Positions 16,335-24,415 of a stretch of 35,729 nucleotides of DNA are shown piece by piece. The stretch is from assembly GCA_002366545.1 (NCBI GenBank), contig DFBH01000021.1:1-35729 (forward strand), written 5' to 3'. The notes beneath the pieces were generated by a model. The model was not told where the DNA came from. It saw only the letters and a program-made list of their open reading frames with translations, and did not search any database. The stretch comes from Candidatus Oleimmundimicrobium americanum (GTDB lineage: Bacteria > Actinomycetota > Aquicultoria > UBA3085 > Oleimmundimicrobiaceae). A program made the translations under genes and the position numbers. Every line of letters starts with the position of its first letter. The first letter of the stretch is position 1.

Positions 16335-17063
16335 TTATACGCAACCTTTTTCTTTTAAGAAACAGCTGAGAAGTTCCCTTGCAGGTTTTGATTCATCAAT
16401 TTCACTTATATCTACACTTAACCAAGCACAATCTGTATTAAGCAAAGCATCTAAAACAGTATCTAAATTATTTTGACAAGAAACTCCGCCGTGAAGGTGA
16501 ACATTCACAATTTTATCTGAAACCGTTTTTAGGAAGTTTAAAGATTCAGAAGACTCTTCGTCAATAAAAATGTCAACGGTAGCCATGGCTCCCGTCTTTT
16601 CCAGTAATTCTCTAAAACGTTTAGGGTTTGACAAAATACCGCCTGATGTATTCTCAATACAAACTATAACTCCATTTGCGTTCCCGTATTCAACCAATTC
16701 CTTTAAATTTTTAACTGCATAATCCCAAAAGGTTCCGGAAAACAATTGAGGCCTTATCGTAAAATAACCTCCACCTAATTTACCTATATAATCAATGCAA
16801 GATTTCAAAATACTCAATGACATGTTCGCTATCTTTTCATCGGAATGAAAAATATCAACCTTTAAATCGGAGCAACAAAACCTAATCTCTAAATCTCCCC
16901 TCTTTATTTTGATTGTGTTAAGAAGATAAGAAATCTCATCCTTAAGCAGGGGCAAGCGATAAGGGTTCAAATTCCAATCAATACCAAAATTATTTAATTC
17001 CGACAACTCATTTGAACTTGAAAAGACAAAATCGGGGCAAACTGCAATTTTCATATTTTTCAC
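16335..17063 (-). CDS. Xylose-isomerase-like TIM-barrel protein (sugar phosphate isomerase/AP-endonuclease 2 superfamily)
   Basis: The 242 residues look like the xylose isomerase-like TIM-barrel fold. Visible strands end in CIENTSGG (about residue 135), ATVDIFIDE, VNVHLHGG and LSVDI, where the Glu, Asp and His positions correspond to metal ligands of this superfamily. Several ligands of true endonuclease IV appear to be missing: no His follows the VDI aspartate, and no C-terminal Glu-Thr-Pro is seen. I therefore do not call it an AP endonuclease, and the substrate is unknown. The start is GTG 17063, six nucleotides after AAGGAGA. The gene stands alone between two AT-rich non-coding gaps in the rnc-smc interval, where actinobacteria usually carry mutM. 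The remaining 17064-17257 gap holds only an unconvincing 23-codon frame. Confidence 0.7.
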   Translation of the reverse strand: MKNMKIAVCPDFVFSSSNELSELNNFGIDWNLNPYRLPLLKDEISYLLNTIKIKRGDLEIRFCCSDLKVDIFHSDEKIANMSLSILKSCIDYIGKLGGGYFTIRPQLFSGTFWDYAVKNLKELVEYGNANGVIVCIENTSGGILSNPKRFRELLEKTGAMATVDIFIDEESSESLNFLKTVSDKIVNVHLHGGVSCQNNLDTVLDALLNTDCAWLSVDISEIDESKPARELLSCFLKEKGCV

Positions 17064-17257
17064 TCCGGTCTCCTTTCTCTTGTTGGCTACATTTTCTCTC
17101 TGGTAATATTAATTTGTAACTTATTAATAAAAATTCTTAATTATCTAAAAATATCCTCTTAAAAAAATAAATCGTTGATTAATTTTTTTGCACCTGTACA
17201 TTCATTTATTTTTTTATTCACAGTTTTCATCCTCGTATTACTATATGAAAATAAATA

Positions 17258-17959
17258 TTAACCATGTAATTTTTGAAGTCTTAATAGCGCTTCCTTAGCC
17301 GCTCCCTGCTCAGCTTTTTTCTTGCTTTTGCCCTTTCCCTTCCCCCAAACTTTTCCGCCGACAATTACTTCAGCAAAAAAAGTTTTATCGTGTACTGGCC
17401 CTTTTTCTTGGATTATTCTATATGAAGGCAATATTTTTAATTTTTCCATTGTGTATTCTTGTAAGTTTGTTTTTAAATCCAGATACTTTTCTTTTGAAGC
17501 TTGTTTTTTAATTTCATTTTTAAAAATTTTTAAAATGAAATTTTTAACTTCCGTAATACCGCAGTCTAAATAAATAGCACCTAAAATAGCCTCCAGGCAA
17601 TCGCCTAAAATTGAAGCTTGTTTCCTGCCACCCGTAAGCTCTGTTCCCTTTCCCATAAAAATACATTCTCCGAAACCAATGTCTTCTGCCAATTTGGCCA
17701 ATACTTCTGAATTTACAATATTTGCTCTAAGCATGGCCAAATCTCCTTCTTCAAGATTTGGGTACTGATTATATAAGAAATCTGTTACAACAAATTCTAA
17801 AACTGCATCTCCCAAAAATTCCAGCCGTTCATTTACTTCTATTTTTTTACTCGTTTCTGCAGAAAAAGATCTGTGGGTTAATGCAACCTTAAGTAAATCT
17901 TTATTAAAAAAAATAAGACCCAATTGTTCCTCGGCCTTATTTATATAATCTTTATTCAT
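17258..17959 (-). CDS. rnc: Ribonuclease III
   Basis: RNase III cleaves double-stranded RNA, including rRNA precursors and structured mRNAs. The 233-residue protein carries the catalytic signature NERLEFLGDAVLE (residues 43-55) and the second metal-binding pair Asp119/Glu122 in LGDCLEAILGAIYLD. A C-terminal double-stranded-RNA-binding domain follows (about 160-230, TNLQEYTMEKLK through KSKKKAEQGAAKEALLRL). The start is ATG 17959 behind AGGGG. It follows the DUF2007 gene by 9 nt and so can be expressed at the end of the long fatty-acid transcript. Confidence 0.97.
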   Translation of the reverse strand: MNKDYINKAEEQLGLIFFNKDLLKVALTHRSFSAETSKKIEVNERLEFLGDAVLEFVVTDFLYNQYPNLEEGDLAMLRANIVNSEVLAKLAEDIGFGECIFMGKGTELTGGRKQASILGDCLEAILGAIYLDCGITEVKNFILKIFKNEIKKQASKEKYLDLKTNLQEYTMEKLKILPSYRIIQEKGPVHDKTFFAEVIVGGKVWGKGKGKSKKKAEQGAAKEALLRLQKLHG

Positions 17960-17968
17960 TATTTACCC

Positions 17969-18187
17969 CTATTGTTTAGAAAGTATCTTTTCGGCTTTTT
18001 TTGCATCATCTTTTAAAACAAGAAGATCGATTGCCCCCAACCCATCAATGGTCACTCCGAGAATTTCAGCACCGCCTTTTAAAACTGCAGGAATTCCTTC
18101 GCTTTCAAGCTTTGACTTAAAAATCCAGGCTTTAGGCCTTCCGTAAACCGTAGCAATTTTCACTAAACCAGATTTACTATTCTCCAT
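17969..18187 (-). CDS. DUF2007-family small protein
   Basis: This is a 72-residue protein of the DUF2007 type (putative prokaryotic signal-transducing protein). The typical pattern is VYGRPKAWIFKSKLESEGIPAVLKG followed by GLGAIDLLVLKDDAKKAEKIL. The family resembles small ferredoxin-like folds and has no established biochemical role. I use ATG 18187, which overlaps the last codons of fabF by 11 nt; a TTG four codons upstream (18199) is an alternative. It is coupled to fabF and precedes rnc, so its expression should follow the fatty-acid genes. Confidence 0.8.
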   Translation of the reverse strand: MENSKSGLVKIATVYGRPKAWIFKSKLESEGIPAVLKGGAEILGVTIDGLGAIDLLVLKDDAKKAEKILSKQ

Positions 18188-19433
18188 GGCGATGCTCAAT
18201 CAACTCTTTTATTATTATGCTGGCATTATGACCCCCGAAACCCAAAGAATTAGACATTGCAGCAGTAATATTTTTTTTAATGGCTTGATTTGGAACATAA
18301 TTTAAATCGCATTTTGGGTCCGGATATTCATAATTTATGGTTGGCGGAATAATATGTTTTTCAATCGCAAGAGCGCATACAATTGCTTCTATTCCGCCGG
18401 CTGCTCCCAGTGTGTGACCAGTCATAGATTTAGTGGAACTAACTGCGAGGTCATAAGCATGTTTTCCGAAAACATTTTTAATAGCCATGGTTTCAAATTC
18501 ATCGTTATAAAGAGTTGAAGTTCCGTGAGCATTTATATAATCTATTTCTTTACAATCTAAATTTGACTCATCAATAGCCATCTGCATTGCACGAGCAGCC
18601 CCTTCTCCTCTTGGAGCCGGTAATGTAATATGATAAGCGTCTCCTGTTGCACCATAGCCCACCATTTCTGCATAGATGTTAGCGTTGCGGTTTAAAGCGT
18701 TTTCCAATGTCTCCAAAATTACTATCCCCGCCCCCTCAGCAATCACAAAACCGTCACGCTTTGCATCAAAAGGACGGCTTGCCTTTGTGGGTTCATCGTT
18801 TCTTGTTGAAAGAGCACGGGCTGCACAAAACCCTCCAACCCCCAAGGGAGTTATTGGCGCTTCTGTTCCTCCGGCAATGCAAACATCCGCCGCTCCTCGT
18901 TTTATAACTTCGTAAGCTTCCCCAATTGCATGTGTTCCAGAAGCACAAGCAGTTACGGTGCAAAAATTGGGGCCTTTGGCTCCAAGGGCAATAGAGATAT
19001 TTCCCACGGCCATATCCGGTATCATCATTGGCACAAGAAAAGGACTAATTCTTTTAGGCCCTTTTTCCAGTAAAATCTTATGTTGTTCCTCCAAGGTTTT
19101 CAGCCCGCCTATGCCTGAACCGACAATTACGCCTACCCTATCAGCATTTGAATTGGTTATAGCTAAGCCTGCATCCTCAAGAGCCATTTTTGCAGAAGCT
19201 ACCCCAAGTTGGGAAAACCTGTCCATTCGTCTTGCTTCCTTAGCTTCAACATAATCTTTCGGATCAAAGTTTTCAACTTCGCCTGCGATACGAGAACTAA
19301 ATTCATCAGCATCAAATGATGTAATTTTCCCGATTCCCGACTTCCCCTTAATTAAAGATTCCCAGAAAACATCTTTTCCAATTCCAATCGGTGTAATGGG
19401 CCCAAGGCCGGTAATTACAACTCTTTTTTGCAC
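18177..19433 (-). CDS. fabF: 3-oxoacyl-ACP synthase II
   Basis: FabF condenses malonyl-ACP with growing acyl-ACP in the FAS II elongation cycle. The 418-residue thiolase-fold protein has the complete Cys-His-His triad. Cys163 lies in TACASGTHAIGEA, His303 in INAHGTSTLYND and His340 in STKSMTGHTLGAAGG, with Lys335. The full FabF length and this triad separate it from FabH. The start is GTG 19433 with GGAGG 9 nt upstream, inside the last codons of the FabK-like gene (19-nt overlap), which implies coupled translation. Confidence 0.97.
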   Translation of the reverse strand: MQKRVVITGLGPITPIGIGKDVFWESLIKGKSGIGKITSFDADEFSSRIAGEVENFDPKDYVEAKEARRMDRFSQLGVASAKMALEDAGLAITNSNADRVGVIVGSGIGGLKTLEEQHKILLEKGPKRISPFLVPMMIPDMAVGNISIALGAKGPNFCTVTACASGTHAIGEAYEVIKRGAADVCIAGGTEAPITPLGVGGFCAARALSTRNDEPTKASRPFDAKRDGFVIAEGAGIVILETLENALNRNANIYAEMVGYGATGDAYHITLPAPRGEGAARAMQMAIDESNLDCKEIDYINAHGTSTLYNDEFETMAIKNVFGKHAYDLAVSSTKSMTGHTLGAAGGIEAIVCALAIEKHIIPPTINYEYPDPKCDLNYVPNQAIKKNITAAMSNSLGFGGHNASIIIKELIEHRHGE

Positions 19434-20404
19434 TCGCTTTTTCCTCCAAATATACTTTCTTTAAATTCCTCGATTAGGTTTTTAATGATCTCTTTTACTG
19501 AAAGAATGTTGTTTATTTCTCCCACACGTTCACCGCAGAAAACAAGGCCCTTTTTCATGTTGCCTTCCTGGGCATTTTCAAGTGCCTCTATGATGCAAAA
19601 GTCCTTTTTGCAATGTTTTAAACACTTCACACACCGTTTAATATCTGTATGAGCAGGTATCTTGTTGGCCAACAGATCTTTAACAAAGGATGTATTAAGA
19701 GCTCTACCGGGTAATCCAACCGGGCTTTTGATAAGAACAACGTCCTCAGATTTTGCATTTACGTATGCCTCTTTCCAAGCTGGAGCCGCGCTGCTTTCTT
19801 CGCTTGCAGCAAAACGAGTCCCCATTTGAACACCTTTACCTCCCATGGAAAAAACTTTCGCAATGTCCGAACCTTTAAGAATTCCCCCGGCTGCTATTAC
19901 CGGTATTTTTACAGCTTTAATTATTCCAGGCAAGATTGAGAAAAGTGGTTTATCCGTACCCAGGTGTCCCCCGGCTTCTTTCCCTTCAACTATAATGGCA
20001 GCCGCTCCAAATTTTTCCGAAATACGAGCTGCTTTTTCTGACGAAACAATTGGCACAATTGGAATATTGTACTCATTTCCTATTATAAAAATATCTCTCG
20101 AAAAACCGGCGCCGGCAACGATTACGTCAACCCTCTCACGCACAGCCGTCATTACAAGTTCTTTAAACTCCCTAATTGCAACCATCACGTTTATTCCAAT
20201 TATCCCATCAGTTAATTTCTTTGCTTCCCTGATATGCTCAGCAAGCTCTTGAGGGTGAACTCCGGAAGCAGCTATTAACCCAATTCCTCCCTCGTTGGCT
20301 ACTGCGGATGCAAGAGAAGCAAGCGAAATCCTAACTCCCATTCCTCCTTGAACAATTGGAAGAGATGCTTTTAAATTCCCAATTTTTAATTCTGGCAACT
20401 TCAT
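19415..20404 (-). CDS. fabK: FabK-like enoyl-ACP reductase / nitronate monooxygenase family FMN protein
   Basis: This FMN-dependent TIM-barrel protein lies between acpP and fabF, so enoyl-ACP reduction (FabK role) is the likely job. Nitronate monooxygenase activity cannot be excluded from sequence. The 329-residue form begins MKLPELKIGNLKASLPIVQGGMG. It shows IVEGKEAGGHLG, whose His matches the catalytic or flavin-contact His of FabK/NMO, then IAAGGI and GVQMGTRF. The C-terminal extension carries four Cys in CVKCLKHCKKDFC, then GLVFCGE, a pattern I recall from clostridial members. I start at ATG 20404, since longer frames run into acpP. No fabI is present, which supports the FabK assignment, though the window is limited. 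Confidence 0.8.
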   Translation of the reverse strand: MKLPELKIGNLKASLPIVQGGMGVRISLASLASAVANEGGIGLIAASGVHPQELAEHIREAKKLTDGIIGINVMVAIREFKELVMTAVRERVDVIVAGAGFSRDIFIIGNEYNIPIVPIVSSEKAARISEKFGAAAIIVEGKEAGGHLGTDKPLFSILPGIIKAVKIPVIAAGGILKGSDIAKVFSMGGKGVQMGTRFAASEESSAAPAWKEAYVNAKSEDVVLIKSPVGLPGRALNTSFVKDLLANKIPAHTDIKRCVKCLKHCKKDFCIIEALENAQEGNMKKGLVFCGERVGEINNILSVKEIIKNLIEEFKESIFGGKSECKKEL

Positions 20405-20429
20405 ATTTAAATCAATCCTTACCTTTTGA

Positions 20430-20666
20430 TTATGCGTTGTTCTCAATATGTTTAAGGGCTTCTCCCACGGTAGTAATCTTCTCGGCATCTTCGTCCGATA
20501 TCTCCAGTCCAAACTCTTCTTCTAAAGCCATCACCAACTCAACAATGTCCAGTGAATCCGCTCCGAGATCATCAATAAACGATGTTTCAGACTTCACAGC
20601 CGAATCATCAACTCCAAGTTGTTCAACGATAATCCCCTTAACTTTGTCAAAAATTTCTTGCGACAT
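20430..20666 (-). CDS. acpP: Acyl carrier protein
   Basis: ACP carries acyl intermediates of FAS II on a 4'-phosphopantetheine arm. The 78-residue acidic protein has the attachment site GADSLDIVELVMALEEEF, with Ser38 in the DSL motif, and the characteristic four-helix pattern. The start is ATG 20666 behind AAAGGAGG. It lies 33 nt downstream of fabG and 25 nt before the FabK-like gene, in the classic fabD-fabG-acpP order. Confidence 0.98.
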   Translation of the reverse strand: MSQEIFDKVKGIIVEQLGVDDSAVKSETSFIDDLGADSLDIVELVMALEEEFGLEISDEDAEKITTVGEALKHIENNA

Positions 20667-20699
20667 CTGTACTTCCTCCTTTTTAAATTAAAATATAAA

Positions 20700-21443
20700 C
20701 TACATTACCATTCCACCATCAATATTTACAACTTGTCCCGTAATATAACCAGCATCATCCGATGCTAAAAAAGCTACTAAATTAGCCACATCCCTTGATG
20801 TGCCTAATTTACCAAGCGGAATGTTTTCTACTATTTTATTTTTCAAATTCTCCGGTATTTTTTTTGTCATCTCAGTTTGAATAAAACCCGGCGCAACCGC
20901 ATTAGCCCTGATTCCGCGTGAAGCTAATTCTCTGGCTACGGTTTTTGTTAAACCAATTACACCTGCTTTTGAAGCTGAGTAATTTGCCTGCCCCGCGTTT
21001 CCCGTAATCCCAACAACGGAAGCCATGTTAATTATTATTCCTTGGCGCTTTTTAAGCATGTGACGCGAAACAGCTTGCATGCAATTAAATGTACCTTTTA
21101 AATTGACATTCAACACGGCATCCCATTCATTTTCCTTCATTCTAATTAAAAGATTGTCGCGAGTTATCCCGGCATTATTAATCAATACGTCTACTGCACC
21201 CATTTTTTCAATCGTTTGTTCTACCAAAGAAATTGCCTCACTTGAAACAGCTACATCTGCTTTAATAAAAATTGCTTTAACACCCATATTTTTTATTTTG
21301 GAAGCAAGTTCTTCGCCCTGAGCTTCGCTGCGCGCCCCATTTATAACAACATCGTATCCTAACTCAGCAAATTTTAAGCAAACTGCTTTACCGATCCCCC
21401 TTGTTCCTCCGGTAACAAGAACAACTTTATTTTCAGATTTCAT
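20700..21443 (-). CDS. fabG: 3-oxoacyl-ACP reductase
   Basis: FabG is the NADPH-dependent short-chain dehydrogenase that reduces 3-ketoacyl-ACP. The 247-residue protein has the nucleotide-binding TGGTRGIGKA (11-20), the NNAG motif (89-92), and the catalytic Ser142, Tyr155 and Lys159 (YSASK). The C-terminal family ending GYITGQVVNIDGGMVM is intact. The start is ATG 21443, overlapping the fabD stop as ATGA, with GAGGAG upstream. This tight coupling places it firmly in the FAS II operon. Confidence 0.97.
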   Translation of the reverse strand: MKSENKVVLVTGGTRGIGKAVCLKFAELGYDVVINGARSEAQGEELASKIKNMGVKAIFIKADVAVSSEAISLVEQTIEKMGAVDVLINNAGITRDNLLIRMKENEWDAVLNVNLKGTFNCMQAVSRHMLKKRQGIIINMASVVGITGNAGQANYSASKAGVIGLTKTVARELASRGIRANAVAPGFIQTEMTKKIPENLKNKIVENIPLGKLGTSRDVANLVAFLASDDAGYITGQVVNIDGGMVM

Positions 21444-22387
21444 TTTTTGCTCCTCTTTATTGAAGATATGGTACTTATTAATGTATCAACGTTTTCTACA
21501 TTAAGTCGGGCTAAATCGCGATCAATTCGGGCGACAAGACCCGTTAAAACCTTTTTCGGACCCACCTCTACAAAAATCTTGACTCCAAGAGACTCAATTT
21601 CATTTACAGAACGTTCCCACTGAACCGAACCTGTAATTTGTTTGCTTAAGGCATTTTTTAAAACCTCAAAATCCGTTGAAGCTTCCCCCGTATAATTTGA
21701 AACCACTTTACATTTTGGCCTTTTAAACTTAACATCTTTTAAAATTTCATAAAACTTATCCTGGGCTTCTCTCATCAAGCCAGAATGAAACCCACCACTT
21801 ACAGCCAATTCAACAACCCTTTTTGCACCATTTTGTTTAAAAAGCTGTGTCGCTTTTTCAATAACCGAATTTTCTCCGGAAACTACTATCTGGCCTGGAC
21901 AATTATAATTTGCCACATTAATTATCTTATTTTTCTTCAATGATTTTACTATTTCGTTAACATTTTTTAAACCTAATCCGAGAACCGCAATCATCTTTCC
22001 CGGATTTTTTGAAGCTGTTTTCTCCATAAGTTTTGCTCTTTTTGCAACCAACTGCATCCCGATATTAAAATCAAATACCTCCGCGGCAACCAAGGCATTA
22101 TATTCTCCGAGACTATGACCTGCTACTATATCAGGTTTAACGCCATTTAACTTCAAAGCAAGAAAACAAGCATGATTTATTGTAAAAATTGCCGGTTGAG
22201 TATTTATGGTCTTATTGAGCTCTTCTTGTGGACCCTCAAAACAAATTTGAGATATTTTTTTCCCAAGTATTTCATCTGCCTGCCGGAAAATCTCGGATAT
22301 TTCTTTATTTGATTCTTTTATGTTTTTGCCCATCCCAACATACTGTGAACCCTGACCGGGAAAAACAAAAGCAAGTTTTCTTTCCAC
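21440..22387 (-). CDS. fabD: Malonyl-CoA:ACP transacylase
   Basis: FabD transfers malonyl groups from CoA to ACP. The 315-residue protein shows FVFPGQGSQYVGMG (8-21), the nucleophile Ser92 in GHSLGEYNALV, and the catalytic His in GGFHSGLM. The start is GTG 22387, directly abutting the etfA stop (TAAGTG), with GGGGG upstream, so it is read through from the etf genes. That physical fusion of an Etf unit to fabD is unusual. Confidence 0.96.
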   Translation of the reverse strand: MERKLAFVFPGQGSQYVGMGKNIKESNKEISEIFRQADEILGKKISQICFEGPQEELNKTINTQPAIFTINHACFLALKLNGVKPDIVAGHSLGEYNALVAAEVFDFNIGMQLVAKRAKLMEKTASKNPGKMIAVLGLGLKNVNEIVKSLKKNKIINVANYNCPGQIVVSGENSVIEKATQLFKQNGAKRVVELAVSGGFHSGLMREAQDKFYEILKDVKFKRPKCKVVSNYTGEASTDFEVLKNALSKQITGSVQWERSVNEIESLGVKIFVEVGPKKVLTGLVARIDRDLARLNVENVDTLISTISSIKRSKK

Positions 22388-23578
22388 TTAACCCCCAACA
22401 ACCTGTTTAAACTTTGCCGTAACAATCGGAATAATCTCAAACAAATCTCCAACTACTCCATAAGTGGCTACATCAAAAATCGGGGCATTTGCATCTTTGT
22501 TAATAGCAATGATGCAATCAGAAGTTTGCGCGCCGGCTAAATGTTGAATTGCTCCGGAAATTCCACAGGCAATATAAAGTTTAGGAGAAACGGTTTTACC
22601 CGTTTGTCCAATTTGGTGGGAATAAGGTATCCACCCGGCATCAACCACCGGCCTGGAAGCACCGACAGCTGCTCCTAAAACGGAAGCTAATTCCTCAATA
22701 ATCTTGAAATTTTCAGCCTTTCCTAAACCACGCCCGCCCGAAACAATAATTTCTGCTTCCTCTAAGTTTACCTTTTCAGTTAAGTCTTCGATAAAATCCA
22801 ATAATTTTACCCTGGGTGAAGCTAATTCAAGAATTGTTTTTTCAATTACCTCCCCGCCCCCGACGAGATTCTTTTGAGCTTTCTTCATAACTTTGGGTCT
22901 CACCGTAGCCATCTGTGGCCTTTTGTTCGGACATATGATTGTTGCCATGATGTTTCCACCAAAAGCGGGACGTGTTTGCAATAAAAGCCCTTTTTCTTCA
23001 TCTATACCGAGCTCCGTACAATCAGCGGTGAGCCCCGTTTCTAAAGTTGCCGCTACTTTTGGAATTAAGGAACGGCCAAACGAAGTAGCCCCAGCCAAAA
23101 ATATTTCCGGCCTGTGTTCTTTAATTAGTTCCACTAAAACATCACAATAGGATTCGTCTAAACAATTCTTTAAGGTTGGGTTATCTACAACATAAGTTTT
23201 ATCCGCTCCGAAAGATATGAGTTCTTTAGCTAAATTGCTTACTTTGTCTCCCAACAAAACAGCGGAAAGTTCGACTTCCAACCTATCAGCCAACTTTCTG
23301 CCTTCCCCGAGAAGTTCAAAAGTAACGTTGGCCAACACTCCTTCCCTTTGCTCCGCAAAGACCCAAACTCCTTTATAATTATCGATATCGGGAACACTTT
23401 TATCTTTTTTATCTATTGAAATTGCGTCATACTTGCAAACGGAAACACACGTCCCACATAAAATGCATTTACTATTTATGTATGCTTTCTTTTCAACTAT
23501 ATCTATGGCTCCATACATGCAAGCTTTTACACAAAGTTTACAGCCCATACACTTATTTAGATCTATCTTTATACCCAA
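22388..23578 (-). CDS. etfA: Electron transfer flavoprotein alpha subunit with N-terminal 2[4Fe-4S] ferredoxin domain
   Basis: This 396-residue EtfA carries an N-terminal ferredoxin domain with two cluster motifs: Cys10-13-16-20 (CMGCKLCVKAC) and Cys38-41-44-48 (CILCGTCVSVC). A standard EtfA follows, with the FAD domain near the C terminus (VSGGRGLGKAENF, ASRPVVDAGWIPYSHQIGQTGKTVSPKLYIACGISGAIQHLAG). Ferredoxin-fused EtfA is known from anaerobes, for example the caffeyl-CoA reductase CarCDE complex, where Acd-EtfAB bifurcates electrons from NADH to ferredoxin. Bifurcation here is inferred. The start is TTG 23578 with AGGAG seven nucleotides upstream. It lies between etfB and fabD. Confidence 0.93.
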   Translation of the reverse strand: MGIKIDLNKCMGCKLCVKACMYGAIDIVEKKAYINSKCILCGTCVSVCKYDAISIDKKDKSVPDIDNYKGVWVFAEQREGVLANVTFELLGEGRKLADRLEVELSAVLLGDKVSNLAKELISFGADKTYVVDNPTLKNCLDESYCDVLVELIKEHRPEIFLAGATSFGRSLIPKVAATLETGLTADCTELGIDEEKGLLLQTRPAFGGNIMATIICPNKRPQMATVRPKVMKKAQKNLVGGGEVIEKTILELASPRVKLLDFIEDLTEKVNLEEAEIIVSGGRGLGKAENFKIIEELASVLGAAVGASRPVVDAGWIPYSHQIGQTGKTVSPKLYIACGISGAIQHLAGAQTSDCIIAINKDANAPIFDVATYGVVGDLFEIIPIVTAKFKQVVGG

Positions 23579-23618
23579 AATTATCTCCTAACCATTTCGC
23601 TCTATAAACAAATAGCTG

Positions 23619-24404
23619 TTAAATGATTTTGCTTTCTCTTAGCTTAGAAATAAGTTTTTCAGCTATCTCTATCGGTTCACCTTCGATTATTTCACCTTTT
23701 TTTGAAACCTCAGGAGCAAAAATCCGCACAACCTGAGTTGGAGAACCGGACATTCCTATTTTTTCATCATCTGCGCCTATGTCTTTAGCCGACCAAGTCA
23801 TTATTTCAGCCTTTTTTGCCCTCATCATCCCCCGCAGTGATGGCACGCGCGGCTCGCTTATTTCCTTAACAACGGTGATAACCAAAGGCATCTCGGCCTC
23901 AATTACCTCATAACCGTCCTCAATCATACGTTGAAATTGAATACAACCATCTTCAATATTTTTAATTTGACTCACGTAAGTTACAATCGAAGCCCCAAGC
24001 TTTTGGGCAAGCTCCGGTCCCACCTGGGCTGTATCCCCATCCGCCGTTTGCTTCCCGCAAATTATTAGATCAAATTGTCCGATTTTTTTTATTCCTTTCG
24101 ACAAAGTATAGGAAGTAGCCAAGGTATCCGCTCCGGCAAATTTTCTGTCTGAAAGCAAAATCACATCATCTACTCCCATGGCAATCGCCTCTCTTAATGC
24201 TTCCTCTGCTTGGGGTGGACCCATAGTGACAGCGGTAACTTTTCCACCCAACTTTTCCTTTATCCTAATTGCTTCTTCTAACGCATATGTATCAAAGGGA
24301 TTAATTATGCTTTCAGTTCCCTCTCGCATAAGTGTATTTGTTTCAGGGTCTATTTTTACCTTCGTTGTAGCCGGAACCTGTTTAATGCAAACGACAATAT
24401 TCAC
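23619..24404 (-). CDS. etfB: Electron transfer flavoprotein beta subunit
   Basis: EtfB pairs with EtfA. The 261-residue protein has the family N terminus NIVVCIKQVPATTKVKID, the nucleotide-binding segment CGKQTADGDTAQVGPELAQKLG and the recognition-loop region EISEPRVPSLRGMMRAKKAEI. The DGDTAQVGP form is that of clostridial, bifurcating-type EtfB that bind FAD, rather than the AMP-binding mitochondrial form; this is from memory of the families. The start is GTG 24404 with a GGGGG ribosome-binding site. It follows acd by 11 nt and precedes etfA by 40 nt. Confidence 0.94.
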   Translation of the reverse strand: MNIVVCIKQVPATTKVKIDPETNTLMREGTESIINPFDTYALEEAIRIKEKLGGKVTAVTMGPPQAEEALREAIAMGVDDVILLSDRKFAGADTLATSYTLSKGIKKIGQFDLIICGKQTADGDTAQVGPELAQKLGASIVTYVSQIKNIEDGCIQFQRMIEDGYEVIEAEMPLVITVVKEISEPRVPSLRGMMRAKKAEIMTWSAKDIGADDEKIGMSGSPTQVVRIFAPEVSKKGEIIEGEPIEIAEKLISKLRESKII

Positions 24405-24415
24405 CGTTACCCCCG

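Noticed and set aside
16335..17063. Endonuclease IV (nfo) call for the TIM-barrel gene
   Set aside because: It is shorter than Nfo and lacks several expected histidine and glutamate ligands.
17144..17230. Small minus frame MKTVNKKINECTGAKK... between rnc and the TIM-barrel gene
   Set aside because: It ends after 23 codons, its ATG lies directly against GAGG, and it is as expected by chance in AT-rich DNA.
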